Below, one piece after another: positions 9,310-18,412 of a stretch of 64,000 nucleotides of DNA. The translations under genes and the position numbers were made by a program. Position 1 is the first letter of the stretch. Every line of letters begins with the position of its first letter. The notes beneath the pieces were generated by a model that made no database searches, had not been told where the DNA came from, and saw only the letters and a program-made list of their open reading frames with translations. The DNA comes from Micromonospora sp. U21 (GTDB lineage: Bacteria; Actinomycetota; Actinomycetes; Mycobacteriales; Micromonosporaceae). The stretch spans positions 241,657 to 305,656 of the forward strand of contig NZ_JAGPYK010000008.1 in NCBI RefSeq assembly GCF_018070045.1, read 5' to 3'.

Positions 9310-9345
9310 CCTTCGCGTCGGGGAGCGCCCTCCTTATCGGAGGAT
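9278..9345 (+). promoter_or_regulatory. Attenuator-like RNA switch before the epoxide hydrolase
   Basis: GGGCGCTC at 9278-9285 (inside the leader frame) is perfectly complementary to GAGCGCCC at 9323-9330. Immediately after, CTCC at 9330-9333 can pair across a 5-base loop with GGAG at 9339-9342, which is the ribosome binding site of the epoxide hydrolase. The two hairpins share position 9330, so their ends compete. This is what is expected for translational attenuation coupled to the leader peptide, but it is inferred. Confidence 0.5.
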
Positions 9346-9347
9346 CA

Positions 9348-10496
9348 ATGACCTTCTCCCCGTTCCGCATCGACGTATCCGACGCGGTCCTCGACGACCT
9401 GCGGGCCCGGCTGGCCCGTACCCGCTTCACCGACCGCAGCGGCGACCAGCCGTGGCAGGGTGGCACCGACCCCGACTACCTGCAGGACCTGGTGTCCTAC
9501 TGGCACGACGGGTTCGACTGGCGGGCCCGCGAAGCGGAGCTGAACGCCTACCCGCACCACCTGGCCCTCGTCGGCGGCCGGACGCTGCACTTCCTGCACG
9601 TCCGCGCGGTCCGCCCGGCCGGCGCGCCCGCGCCGTCGCCGCTGATCCTCAGCCACGGCTGGCCCAGCAGCTTCGTCGAGATGCTGCCGCTGGTCGACCG
9701 GCTCACCGACCCCGCCCGGTATGGCGGCGACCCCGGCGACGCGTTCGACGTGGTGGTGCCATCACTGCCCGGCTTCGCCTACTCGGCGCTGCCGAAGGAG
9801 CCGCTGACCCGGGCGGTGCTGGCCCGGACGCTGCACGAGCTGATGACCGACGTGCTCGGCTACCGGCGCTACGGCGCCTTCGGCGGGGACGTCGGCGGGG
9901 TGGTCACCGGCTGGCTCGGTGCTCTCTATCCGGAGCAGGTGGCCGGCATCCACATGATCCATCCACCGTTCCCGGCCAGCTTCGACGCCCGAGCGCTGTC
10001 GACGGCCGAACAGGCGTACCTGGACGCCGAGGCCGCGTACGACGAAACCGACGGCGGCTACAGCGCCATCATGGGCACCCGGCCGGACACCCTCGCGGCG
10101 GCGCTGGTCGACTCCCCGGCCGGGCTGGCCGCCTGGCTCGTCGACAAGTACCGGGACTGGAGCGACAACCACGGGGACCTGGCGAACAGCTTCGACCGGG
10201 ACACCCTGCTCACCATCATCACGCTGTACTGGGCCACCGGCACGATCGGCTCGTCGTTCCGGCAGTACTACGACTTCGACCACAACACCCCGCGACCCGA
10301 CATCACCGTGCCCGCCGCGTTCACGCTGAGCACCGAACCATCGCAGGCCAACTTCCCCCGGGAGATCGCCGAGCGGGCCTGCACCGACATCCGGCACTGG
10401 AGCGAACCGGGCCGGGGCGGGCACTTCATGCCCCTGGAGGAGCCGGACCTGCTCGCCGGTGAGCTGAGACAGTTCTTCACCGCGCTGCGCCCGTAG
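9348..10496 (+). CDS. Epoxide hydrolase (alpha/beta hydrolase)
   Basis: A 382-residue alpha/beta hydrolase with the N-terminal EHN region typical of microsomal-type epoxide hydrolases (FRIDVSDAVLDDLRARLART). The oxyanion-side HGWP is in LILSHGWPSSFVEML, the nucleophile Asp is in FGGDVGGVVTG, and the base His is in GRGGHFMPLEEP. It should open epoxides to diols in the cytoplasm. The ATG at 9348 is chosen for its GGAGGA 5 bases upstream; a longer in-frame opening from 9237 runs through the leader region and is not supported. Expression may be leader-controlled. Confidence 0.92.
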   Translation: MTFSPFRIDVSDAVLDDLRARLARTRFTDRSGDQPWQGGTDPDYLQDLVSYWHDGFDWRAREAELNAYPHHLALVGGRTLHFLHVRAVRPAGAPAPSPLILSHGWPSSFVEMLPLVDRLTDPARYGGDPGDAFDVVVPSLPGFAYSALPKEPLTRAVLARTLHELMTDVLGYRRYGAFGGDVGGVVTGWLGALYPEQVAGIHMIHPPFPASFDARALSTAEQAYLDAEAAYDETDGGYSAIMGTRPDTLAAALVDSPAGLAAWLVDKYRDWSDNHGDLANSFDRDTLLTIITLYWATGTIGSSFRQYYDFDHNTPRPDITVPAAFTLSTEPSQANFPREIAERACTDIRHWSEPGRGGHFMPLEEPDLLAGELRQFFTALRP

Positions 10497-10582
10497 TCCG
10501 TTGGTGGAGCCGGGCCGCTCGTCGGCCCGGCTCCACCGCCGATCGGCTGTCACGTCGAGGTGGGTGGTCTCGTCAGGGGCGT

Positions 10583-11383
10583 ATGAGAACAATCGTGCGG
10601 CCCGCCGCCGCCCTGCTCGGCCTGGCCAGCGCGATCGTCGGGGTGTGGGCGCTGCTCTCGCCCGCCTCGTTCAGCGCCTGGGCCGACTTCCCGCCGCACC
10701 GGCACTTCGTGCACGACGTCGGCGCCTTCCAACTCGGCATCGGCGTGACCCTGCTGCTCGCCACCATCTGGGCCGACGCGCTCACCGTGGCGCTGGCCGG
10801 CTACGCCGTCGGCGGAACGGCCCACACGGTGGTGCACGTCGCCGACCGCAATCTCGGCGGCACCACCGGGCAGACCCTCGCGATCGCCGGCGCCGTGGTG
10901 GTGGCCGGGGTGGCGTTCGCGTACCGGTGGCGGGAGCGGGGCTGGGTGCTCGGCACGGTTGAGCCGACCGGTGTGCCGGAGCTGACCCCGTTCGGCGTGC
11001 AGAAGACGGTCCTGCTGACGACGTACCGCCGCGACGGCCGTCCGGTCGCGACGCCGGTGAGCATCGCCGTGGCCGGTGACCGGGCGTACGTGCGCAGCTT
11101 CGAACGGGCCTGGAAGACCCGGCGGATCGGCAACAACCCGACGGTCACCGTGGCGGCCTCGACCGCCCGCGGCGTGCCGACCGGACCGGCGGTCCAGGGC
11201 ACCGCCCGCCGGCTGACCGGCCCGGAGTACGACGCCGCCGCCCGCACGCTGCGCCGCAAGTATCCGCTGCTGCACGGGGTGCTCGTGCCCCTGATGCACC
11301 GCCTCGGGCGGCGCAGGACCGGCCGGACCGTCCACTTCGCGATCGTCCCTGCTGAGGCGACGGCGCGGCTTGAGGTGCTCTAG
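10583..11383 (+). CDS. Membrane domain fused to a PPOX/F420-type flavin oxidoreductase domain
   Basis: A 266-residue fusion. Residues 1-125 have about four hydrophobic helices in a DUF4345/DoxX-like arrangement (AAALLGLASAIVGVWALL, then AGYAVGGTAHTVVHVADR). Residues 130-266 match PPOX-class F420- or flavin-dependent reductases (KTVLLTTYRRDGRPVATPVS, SFERAWKTRRIGNNP, GPAVQGTARRLTG). Tethering a cofactor-dependent reductase to the membrane suggests a lipid-soluble or quinone-like substrate. Both halves normally occur as separate proteins, and the boundary shows no stop, so the fusion looks genuine. Confidence 0.8.
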   Translation: MRTIVRPAAALLGLASAIVGVWALLSPASFSAWADFPPHRHFVHDVGAFQLGIGVTLLLATIWADALTVALAGYAVGGTAHTVVHVADRNLGGTTGQTLAIAGAVVVAGVAFAYRWRERGWVLGTVEPTGVPELTPFGVQKTVLLTTYRRDGRPVATPVSIAVAGDRAYVRSFERAWKTRRIGNNPTVTVAASTARGVPTGPAVQGTARRLTGPEYDAAARTLRRKYPLLHGVLVPLMHRLGRRRTGRTVHFAIVPAEATARLEVL

Positions 11384-11469
11384 TCTGTCAATTTTCTCCT
11401 TTCGGGAACAAAGGGAAGCATCGATCCCGTCCGCGTTGCCTGTCTCGTACATGAGCGGTTGTACCGCGT

Positions 11470-12738
11470 GTGACCGTGACCTCACGCCCCACCGTTCTGG
11501 GGACTCACTGGCGGATTGCCTGGGCCGAGCGCGAGAACGAACGGCGACGGCGTGAGTACCGCGGCGAGACCGACGCCTGGCTCCGCCGCAACGACCACCT
11601 GACCCGATTGCGGATCGAAGCCGCCGGGTTCCTCGGGTGCACGCAGCCGCGCACCGGCCTGCCGGTGGACCTCGCCGACGACGAGCTCGTCTTCCGCGTA
11701 CTCCCCATCGCGGAGCTGGTCGAGGCCGAGGCGCGGCACGTCGCCGGCCTGCCGACGCCAGGTCCCGTGACCTTTGCCGACACACCCGCCGGCGTCCTGC
11801 CGACCGGCCTGCGGGTCGTCGACGCCGGCGTGGCCGTCGTGACCAGCCACCGGGTGGCCTTCGCCGGGCGCGAGCGCCGGCGGGAATGGCGGTACGCGGA
11901 CCTGGCGGCCTCAGCCCACCACCCCGACGTCCCCCTCACCCTGCTGCACACCACCGGCCGCGGCCCGCTCGCCGGGCTGCTGGTGCCGGCCACCGCCGCG
12001 GTGAACGCACGCTTCTACCTCGCCCTCGCCATCGCTGCCGCCGCCGGCGACCGCGCCGCCCTCACCGCGCAGCTCGACGCCCTGCTGGACGCCCACCGGG
12101 GCGCGCGGCCGACGCCGCCGCCGTTTGCCGAGCCGGAGGAAGCGCCGTTGACGGCGGTGCGCCCCGATCGACGGGTGACTGCCGTCGCCGCCGTCGCGCT
12201 GGTGGTGTTCGCGACACTCGGCCCCGGAGCTTTCGGGCCGGAAACGACCGGCCCTGTGCAGCGGGCGGAAGCGGGGACCGTCGTCGCCGCGGACGGCCCA
12301 GAGGCCATCGGCGCCCTCGTCCCGGTCCTTCCCGTCGGCCCGGTGGCGCCGGAGCGGGGCAGGGCCGGGTCGGTCGGCCGTACGCTGCCGGCCCAAGCCA
12401 CAGGCGACGCGCCGTACGGCCCGGCGAGCACGACTTCCGCCCGGCCGGCGGTCCCGGTCGCGCCGGCACCGTCCACCGTTGTGGGTCCGCCGACCGCTGT
12501 GGGTCCGCCGACCGCTCCAGTCCCGCCGGCCAGTACGGCGCCGACGCCCGGTCCGGCTCCGACCAGCGACCCGCCTCCGGTGGCCCGCCCGGTCGTGCCC
12601 ACTCCTTCGGCCTCACCGACCGCTCCGGCCCCGCCCAGCCCTTCGCCGTCGACGGACGCCGCCCTGATCACGCTCTGCCTGGATCCCCTACAGCTACCGC
12701 TGCTGGATCGACTGCTCTGCCCACCGACCGAGCCCTGA
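11470..12738 (+). CDS. Conserved membrane protein with Pro/Thr-rich tail (paralogue of the 7.5-kb gene)
   Basis: A 422-residue protein. Residues 1-230 resemble the 7487-8635 product: LPVDLADDELVFRVLPIAEL, VDAGVAVVTSHRVAFAGRER and a helical ALAIAAAAGDRA segment. A single membrane helix around residues 238-256 is followed by a long Ala/Pro/Thr-rich, low-complexity region ending in a short LCLDPLQLPLLDRLLCPP. The cysteine-rich domain of the paralogue is absent. The GTG start has a weak ribosome binding site. Function unknown; a cytoplasmic sensor anchored in the membrane is a guess. Confidence 0.72.
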   Translation: MTVTSRPTVLGTHWRIAWAERENERRRREYRGETDAWLRRNDHLTRLRIEAAGFLGCTQPRTGLPVDLADDELVFRVLPIAELVEAEARHVAGLPTPGPVTFADTPAGVLPTGLRVVDAGVAVVTSHRVAFAGRERRREWRYADLAASAHHPDVPLTLLHTTGRGPLAGLLVPATAAVNARFYLALAIAAAAGDRAALTAQLDALLDAHRGARPTPPPFAEPEEAPLTAVRPDRRVTAVAAVALVVFATLGPGAFGPETTGPVQRAEAGTVVAADGPEAIGALVPVLPVGPVAPERGRAGSVGRTLPAQATGDAPYGPASTTSARPAVPVAPAPSTVVGPPTAVGPPTAPVPPASTAPTPGPAPTSDPPPVARPVVPTPSASPTAPAPPSPSPSTDAALITLCLDPLQLPLLDRLLCPPTEP

Positions 12739-12769
12739 TGCGTTCAGCTGCCGCCGTTTGTAGCGTGGC

Positions 12770-13207
12770 TCAGCCGGTGGTGCCGAAGTCGGGGACGGTG
12801 ATGGTGCCGTCCTCGGCGAGGGGGAAGCCGGGGTTCCAGGCGATCTCCCACACGTGACCGTCCGGGTCGGTGAAGTAGCCGGCGTAGCCGCCGTAGAACG
12901 TCTCCCGGGCCGGTTTGGTCACCTCGGCGCCGGCGGCCACCGCCGTGGCGATCACCTCGTCGACCTCGGCCCGCGAGCGGACGTTCTGCGCCAGGGTCAT
13001 GCCGCCGAAGCCGCCGGTGCCCGGATCGTCGATGCCCGCGTCGGCGGCCAGCTTGTCCCGCCCCCACAGCACCACCGCCAGCCCGCCGGCCTGGAAGAAC
13101 ACCGTCTCCTCAACCTCCTGGCCCTGCCAGCCGAGGTGTTCGTAGAACGCTCGTGCGCGCGCCACGTCGGTGACGCCGAGGGTGACCAGGCTGATCCGCT
13201 GTTCCAT
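12770..13207 (-). CDS. VOC-family (glyoxalase-like) protein
   Basis: A 145-residue protein with the beta-alpha-beta-beta-beta repeats of the vicinal oxygen chelate fold: LVTLGVTDVARARAFYEHLGW at the front and GYAGYFTDPDGHVWEIAWNP at the end, the latter with the metal-binding Glu. Members include glyoxalases, dioxygenases and antibiotic-binding proteins, and this one has no distinguishing motif. It is immediately followed by a second VOC gene in the same direction, with 20 bases between them. Confidence 0.88.
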   Translation of the reverse strand: MEQRISLVTLGVTDVARARAFYEHLGWQGQEVEETVFFQAGGLAVVLWGRDKLAADAGIDDPGTGGFGGMTLAQNVRSRAEVDEVIATAVAAGAEVTKPARETFYGGYAGYFTDPDGHVWEIAWNPGFPLAEDGTITVPDFGTTG

Positions 13208-13227
13208 GTCGGTAACCTAACGCGCGG

Positions 13228-13596
13228 TCATTCGGGGGCGTGGCAGACGGCTTCGACGTTGTTGCCGTCCGGGTCGCGGACGAACGCGGCGAAGTAGGTC
13301 GGGTGGTACTCCGGCCAGACGCGCGGCGGGTGCAGCACCTCGGCGCCGGCCTTGACGGCGGCGTCGTGGAACGCCTGGACGGCGGCCCGGTCATCGGCGG
13401 TGAAGGCCAGGTGCAGCTCGCGGGCCTCGCCGGGGGTTTCGGTCGGGCCGAGCCAGAACTCGGGGTTCTCTCGGCCGTAGCCGATGACGTTCGGGAACTC
13501 CAGCAGGCGGCGGCCGCCGAGCGGGGCGAGCACGGCGTCGTAGAAGGCGGCGCTCGCCGCCACGTCGCGCACCTGGACGGACAGGTGGTCGATCAT
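13228..13596 (-). CDS. VOC-family (glyoxalase-like) protein
   Basis: A 122-residue VOC protein (MIDHLSVQVRDVAASAAFYD, then FVRDPDGNNVEAVCHAPE). The ATG at 13596 is preferred because GGAGGAG precedes it; a longer frame from 13611 is possible. It lies directly upstream of the other VOC gene and is probably co-transcribed with it. The two are similar in fold but not near-identical, so they may work on different substrates. Confidence 0.87.
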   Translation of the reverse strand: MIDHLSVQVRDVAASAAFYDAVLAPLGGRRLLEFPNVIGYGRENPEFWLGPTETPGEARELHLAFTADDRAAVQAFHDAAVKAGAEVLHPPRVWPEYHPTYFAAFVRDPDGNNVEAVCHAPE

Positions 13597-13762
13597 CGCG
13601 GGCTCCTCCAAGCGTCACCGGGCAGGGCTGACGTCACGCTAGCGGCGGGGTATGACGCGCCCACGTTCGTGGCGGCTCGCCACGGGACAGCGCCCCCGCC
13701 GTTCCGCCCGGGTGCCGACCGAGCCGCGCTTCGACCGGCGCGTGCGTTGGATCGGCGGACGC

Positions 13763-14083
13763 TCACCTCCCCGGAGGCTGGTACTCGGCGTTCCGCTGGG
13801 TCGCCTCGTCGACCTCTTTCGGCGTCAGCACCGGCGTGATCCTCGTGTCCACGCCGCCCGCCGCCCGGATCGCGATAGCCAACCCGGCCGCCGCGCTGTT
13901 GTCGGGCAGGTCGCACAACACGTAGGTGTCGTGATCACCGAACCCGAAGTACAGCGACTCCATCTGCCCACCGGCCGCCTCGATCGACTTGCGGACGACC
14001 TCGGCGCGCTTCGTGCCGCCGTCGTTGGCCAACCCCTTGACCCCGTCGATGGTGTAGGTCGACCTCAACAGAAACTTCGCCAT
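13763..14083 (-). CDS. GYD-domain protein
   Basis: A 106-residue small protein (MAKFLLRSTYTIDGVKGLAN near the start, LYFGFGDHDTYVLCDLPDN in the middle) matching the GYD domain family, whose role is unknown. The ATG at 14083 is chosen over the upstream frame at 14131 because GGGAGGAG sits 8 bases before it. No membrane or signal segment. Confidence 0.82.
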   Translation of the reverse strand: MAKFLLRSTYTIDGVKGLANDGGTKRAEVVRKSIEAAGGQMESLYFGFGDHDTYVLCDLPDNSAAAGLAIAIRAAGGVDTRITPVLTPKEVDEATQRNAEYQPPGR

Positions 14084-14260
14084 GCGTGTGTCTCCTCCCA
14101 GAGGTGTCGGCACCTGCCCGGTCGCCACCACGGTCGCGTGTACCCCGCGGCGGAGCGGCTAGTCATGAGCCGAGGGCCGGATCCGCGACGGCGGGCGCAG
14201 CAGGTCGGCAGCCAGGTCCAGCGCGCGATCTGGCCCGGGCTGCCGACTCCCGCGAGATTC

Positions 14261-16396
14261 CTACGAGGCCGCCGGTGCCCGCTCGGTCGGCGGTGCCGCG
14301 ACCGGCCGGAACGTTGGCCGTGCCAGGGCGCTCGGCCACCAGGTGCGGGGGCCGATGTGCAGCGCCAGCGCCGGGACGAGCAGGCTGCGGACGAGGAACG
14401 TGTCGAGCAGCACCCCGACGCCGATGATGACCGCCGTCTGCACGGACGGCACCAGCGGCAGCACGCTGAGCGCGCCGAACGTGGCGGCCAGCACCACGCC
14501 CGCGCTGGTGATCACCCCGCCGGTCACGGTCAGCGCATGCAGCACGCCCTGCCGGTGCCCGAGCCGCGCCGTCTCCTCCCGAGCCCTGGTGGCGAGGAAG
14601 ATGGTGTAGTCCACGCCGAGGGCGACGAGGAACAGGAACGTCTGCAGCGGGATCCCGACGAAGAGCTTCGGGTAGTCCATCGCGTCGAGGATCAGCCCGG
14701 CCGCGCCCATCGCGGCGGCGTAGGACAGGACCACGCTCGCGAGCAACAGCAGCGGCGCGACCAGCGACCGCAGCAGCAGCACCAGGATGATGAAGACGAC
14801 CGCCAGCACGAGCGGCACCACGACCCGGTTGTCCCGGCCGACCGTCCGCTCCTCGTCGAGCAGGTACGCGGAGTCCCCGCCGACCAGCGCCTGCGCGCTC
14901 GGCACCGCGTGCACCGCGGCGCGGAGCCGGTTGACGGTGTCCAGCGCCGCGTCGCTGTCCGGGGTGTGGGCCAGGACGGCCGCGATGCGCACCCAGCGGC
15001 CGTCCGGCGAGGGCTCCGGCTCGCCCACCTCGGCAACCCCCGGCACGGTACGGGCGGCGGCCACCACCTGGTCGGCCGGACCGGCGGCGGCCAGGATCTC
15101 TGCGGGTGCGACCGCTCCCCTTGGATAGTGCGCCTCGATCATTCGTTGGCCGGTGACCGAGCCGACCTCCTTGGTGAAGGACTCGTCATGCGGCATGCCG
15201 ATGCTGAGGTTGCCGATGCCGAAGCTGAGAACCACCAGCGCCGCCGCCGTGCCCAGCCACACCGCGCGGGGCCGCCGGCCGACGAAACCGGCGATCCGGC
15301 GCCACACCCCGTGCTCGGCCGCCACGTCGAGCCCGATCGCGTCCGGTACGTATCGCGGCACGAACGGCCAGAACAGCCACCGCCCGAAGATGACCAGCAC
15401 GGCCGGCAGCAGCGTGGTCATGGCGAGGAACGCCGCCGCGATCCCGACCGCGCCGACCGGTCCGAGCCCTCGGGTGGACGGCAGTTGCGCGGCGAGCAGG
15501 CACAGCAGGCCGATCGCGACGGTCGCCGCCGAGGCGGCGATCGCGCCGATCGACCGTCGCAGCGCGACGGCCATCGCCGCGTGCCGGTCGGCGTGCCGGC
15601 GCAGTTCCTCCCGGTAGCGGGCGATGAGCAGCAGGGCGTAGTCCACGCCGACACCGAAGACCAGCACGGTCAGGATGCTCTGGCTCTGGAAGTCCACGGC
15701 CAGCCCGGCGTGCCGGGCCAGCAGGTACACCACGGCGCTGGCGAGCTGGTTGGCCACCGCGACCGTGATGAGCGGGATCAACCACAGGACCGGGCTGCGG
15801 TACGTCACGAGGAGCAGCAACGCGACGGCGGCCGCGGTCGCCAACAGCAGCGTGCTGTCCATGCCGGCGAACGCGTCGAAGACGTCGTCCTCGCCCCCGG
15901 CCGGACCGGTGAGCGCGGTCCGCAGGCTGGCCGGTGCGTCCCTACTCAGCTGCTCCTTGACGTCGGCCACGGCGTCGGCCCGCTGGTCGGCGTCCCCCGC
16001 GATCGGGAAGGAGAGCAGCAGCGCCTGCCCGTCCTCGCTGGCCACCGGCGGGGGCACCTGGCCGCCGTCGGCGTACCGGGCGAACGCCGTGCGGTCGCCG
16101 TCGACCTTCGCGCGGTCGGCGTCGGTGAGCCCGCTCTCGCGGACGTAGACGGCGACGGCCAGGGGCTTCTGCGAGTCCGGGAACGCCTCCTCGGCCCGCT
16201 GCACCGCCCTGCTGGCTTCGGCGGTGGCGGGCAGCGCGCCGAGGGAGTCGTTGTCCTGCACCTCGGTGAGCTTGATCGCCAGCGGCCCGGCCGCCGCGAC
16301 GAGGACGAGCCAGAAGACGAGCATCATGTACTTGCTGCGTCGGCCGGACGGCATTGCGGCCAGTCGGTGCCGCGCGGTTTCCTTTTGCCTGGTCAT
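14261..16396 (-). CDS. MMPL-family transporter
   Basis: A 711-residue membrane protein of the MMPL/RND superfamily with two copies of the helix-loop-multihelix unit: about eleven membrane helices and two large outer loops. The N-terminal helix is KYMMLVFWLVLVAAAGPLAI and the cores carry GVDYALLLIARYREELRRH and ALGVDYTIFLATRAREE, typical of the family's GxxxD/Y motif. Mycobacterial homologues move lipids or siderophores, while Streptomyces copies often accompany antibiotic export. The ATG at 16396 is used because of GAAGGATCGAAGG upstream; the longer frame to 16876 overlaps the kinase gene. A degraded copy of part of this gene lies at 26.6-27.3 kb. Confidence 0.92.
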   Translation of the reverse strand: MTRQKETARHRLAAMPSGRRSKYMMLVFWLVLVAAAGPLAIKLTEVQDNDSLGALPATAEASRAVQRAEEAFPDSQKPLAVAVYVRESGLTDADRAKVDGDRTAFARYADGGQVPPPVASEDGQALLLSFPIAGDADQRADAVADVKEQLSRDAPASLRTALTGPAGGEDDVFDAFAGMDSTLLLATAAAVALLLLVTYRSPVLWLIPLITVAVANQLASAVVYLLARHAGLAVDFQSQSILTVLVFGVGVDYALLLIARYREELRRHADRHAAMAVALRRSIGAIAASAATVAIGLLCLLAAQLPSTRGLGPVGAVGIAAAFLAMTTLLPAVLVIFGRWLFWPFVPRYVPDAIGLDVAAEHGVWRRIAGFVGRRPRAVWLGTAAALVVLSFGIGNLSIGMPHDESFTKEVGSVTGQRMIEAHYPRGAVAPAEILAAAGPADQVVAAARTVPGVAEVGEPEPSPDGRWVRIAAVLAHTPDSDAALDTVNRLRAAVHAVPSAQALVGGDSAYLLDEERTVGRDNRVVVPLVLAVVFIILVLLLRSLVAPLLLLASVVLSYAAAMGAAGLILDAMDYPKLFVGIPLQTFLFLVALGVDYTIFLATRAREETARLGHRQGVLHALTVTGGVITSAGVVLAATFGALSVLPLVPSVQTAVIIGVGVLLDTFLVRSLLVPALALHIGPRTWWPSALARPTFRPVAAPPTERAPAAS

Positions 16397-16505
16397 GCCT
16401 TCGATCCTTCGGCCGTCGCAGGTGGAAGGCAGGGGTGGCAGGTCCCGAAGGCAGGTGGTGGTAGCACCACCGATTCCGGTGGCGCGTCGGGCGGAGAATG
16501 ACGCC

Positions 16506-17816
16506 GTGGACCGCTCCGTACGCTCGACCGTCTGGCAGCAGATCCGGCCCGGCGCGCTCGCCGCCGTGCAGGGCCTGGCTGTGGCCCTGCTCAGCCTGAG
16601 CACCAACGTGCTGCTGTTCGCGCTGTCGGTGGTCTCCCTCGCGCTCATCCCCGCCCTCGGCATCGGGTTCGCCCTCTTCCCGGCGGTGACCGTGCTCGTA
16701 CGGCTGTCGCTGACGCTGCAACGGCGCCTGAGCCGGTCCGCTGGCGTGCCGATCGCCTCGCCGTACGCGCCGGTGCCCGCCGGCGCCCGGCTCGGCACCT
16801 GGCAGCGGTTCCGGTGGGTGGTCTCGGACCCGGCGACCTGGCGTGACTTCGCCTGGCTGATCCCCGGCGCGGTCACCGGCGGCGCCTGCGTGCTCGCGTT
16901 CGCGCTGGTCGTGTACGGGCTGGAGGGGGCCCTGTTCGTGCCGCTGGTGCTCTACCTGAGCATCGACTGGTACGGCTACGGCGTGTTCTGGCCGATGGAC
17001 AACTTCGCGAAGGCGTGGCTGGCCGCGCCGCAGGGCTGGCTGCTCCTCGCCGGTGGGCTGGCCGTCGCACCGTGGCTGTTGTGGCTGCACTTCCGCTTCG
17101 CCGGCTTCTTCCTCGCCCCCACCCGGGCGCAGGAGCTGGCCCTGCGGGTCCGGTACCTCGCCGTCACCCGCGCCGACACCATCGACACGCAGGCCGCCGA
17201 GCTGCGCCGCATCGAACGCGACCTGCACGACGGTGCGCAGGCCCGGCTGGTCGCACTGCGGATGAGCATCGGCCTGGCCGAGCAGCTCATGGCCAACGAC
17301 CCGGCACGGGCGGCGCGACTGCTCAGCGAGGCGCAGGAGACCAGCGGTCACGCCCTCGCCGAACTCCGCCACCTCGTCCGCGGCATCTACCCGCCCGTAC
17401 TCGCCGAACGCGGCCTCAACGGGGCGGTGCAGGCACTCGCCCTCACCGTCGCGCCGCCCGTGGACGTGGACGTCGACCTGGACCTGCCCGGCAGCCCGCC
17501 CGCGGCGGTCGAGTCCGCGGCGTACTTCGCGGTGGCCGAGCTGCTCACCAACGTGGCCAAGCACAGCGGCGCCCGGCGCGCCTGGGTCTCTCTGGTGCAC
17601 CGGGACGGTGTGCTGCGCGCGGAGGTCGGCGACGACGGGCGCGGCGGCGCCACGCCGGATGCAGGGACCGGCCTGGCGGGCGTACGACGCCGTCTGGCAG
17701 CCTTCGATGGCACGATGACCGTGACCAGTCCGCCCGGCGGACCCACCGTCGTGACCATGGAGCTGCCGTGCGAGTTGTCATCGCGGAGGACCTTGCCCTC
17801 CTCCGGGACGGGCTGA
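16506..17816 (+). CDS. Sensor histidine kinase (NarX/DesK type, HisKA_3)
   Basis: A 436-residue kinase starting at GTG 16506 (GGCGGAGAATGACGCC upstream). Residues 15-200 hold about six membrane helices typical of the PspC/DUF-sensor arrangement found in actinobacterial LiaS-like kinases. The phosphoacceptor is His241 in ERDLHDGAQ, followed by the ATPase lobe (LLTNVAKHSGARRAW, VGDDGRGGA, GTGLAGVRRRL). It lies next to and overlaps its response regulator by 49 bases. It stands back-to-back with an MMPL transporter, with a second one downstream, suggesting control of envelope export. Confidence 0.92.
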   Translation: MDRSVRSTVWQQIRPGALAAVQGLAVALLSLSTNVLLFALSVVSLALIPALGIGFALFPAVTVLVRLSLTLQRRLSRSAGVPIASPYAPVPAGARLGTWQRFRWVVSDPATWRDFAWLIPGAVTGGACVLAFALVVYGLEGALFVPLVLYLSIDWYGYGVFWPMDNFAKAWLAAPQGWLLLAGGLAVAPWLLWLHFRFAGFFLAPTRAQELALRVRYLAVTRADTIDTQAAELRRIERDLHDGAQARLVALRMSIGLAEQLMANDPARAARLLSEAQETSGHALAELRHLVRGIYPPVLAERGLNGAVQALALTVAPPVDVDVDLDLPGSPPAAVESAAYFAVAELLTNVAKHSGARRAWVSLVHRDGVLRAEVGDDGRGGATPDAGTGLAGVRRRLAAFDGTMTVTSPPGGPTVVTMELPCELSSRRTLPSSGTG

Positions 17817-18412
17817 CGCACATCCTGCACGCGAACGGACACCAGGTCGTCGAGGCCGTCGCCGACGGGCCGTCCGTACTGCCGGCGCTCACCCGGCACC
17901 GCCCCGACATCGCCGTCGTCGACGTACGCCTCCCACCCACCTTCACCGACGAAGGCCTGCAAGCCGCCCTCGCGGCCCGGATGCAGATGCGCGGGCTGCC
18001 GATCCTCGTGCTGTCCCAACACGTCGAGCAGCTGTACGCCCGGGAACTCCTCGCGGACCGCAGCGGGGGAGTCGGCTACCTGCTCAAGGACCGGGTGTCC
18101 AACGTCGGCCAGTTCATCGACGCGCTACGCCGAGTGGCTGGCGGCGGGATGGTGATGGACCCGGAGGTGGTCACCCAACTGCTGGCCCGTAACTCCGGCA
18201 TGCAGCCACTGCAAGATCTCACCGCCCGGGAGCGGGAGGTGCTGGGTCTGATGGCCGAGGGGCGGTCGAACGCGGCGATCGCGGGCCGGCTGTTCGTCAC
18301 GGAGAAGGCGGTGAGCAAGCACATCAACAACATCTTCAGCAAGCTGGGCTTGCCGCCGTCCGATGACGACAACCGGCGGGTGCTTGCGGTGCTTGCGCAC
18401 CTGAACAGCTGA
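17768..18412 (+). CDS. NarL/FixJ-family response regulator
   Basis: A 214-residue regulator starting at GTG 17768, overlapping the kinase gene end. The receiver has the acidic pocket (VVIAED) and phosphoacceptor Asp52 in VVDVRLPP, and the lysine is in YLLKDRVSN. The C-terminal LuxR helix-turn-helix is LTAREREVLGLMAEGRSN with the recognition helix EKAVSKHINNIF. It is the cognate partner of the preceding kinase and probably regulates the flanking MMPL genes, one of which starts 158 bases downstream. Confidence 0.93.
   Translation: MRVVIAEDLALLRDGLTHILHANGHQVVEAVADGPSVLPALTRHRPDIAVVDVRLPPTFTDEGLQAALAARMQMRGLPILVLSQHVEQLYARELLADRSGGVGYLLKDRVSNVGQFIDALRRVAGGGMVMDPEVVTQLLARNSGMQPLQDLTAREREVLGLMAEGRSNAAIAGRLFVTEKAVSKHINNIFSKLGLPPSDDDNRRVLAVLAHLNS

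Noticed and set aside
16397..16876. N-terminal extension of the MMPL protein to 871 residues
   Set aside because: The extension overlaps the kinase gene and its divergent promoter; the ATG at 16396 has a good ribosome binding site and fits family length.
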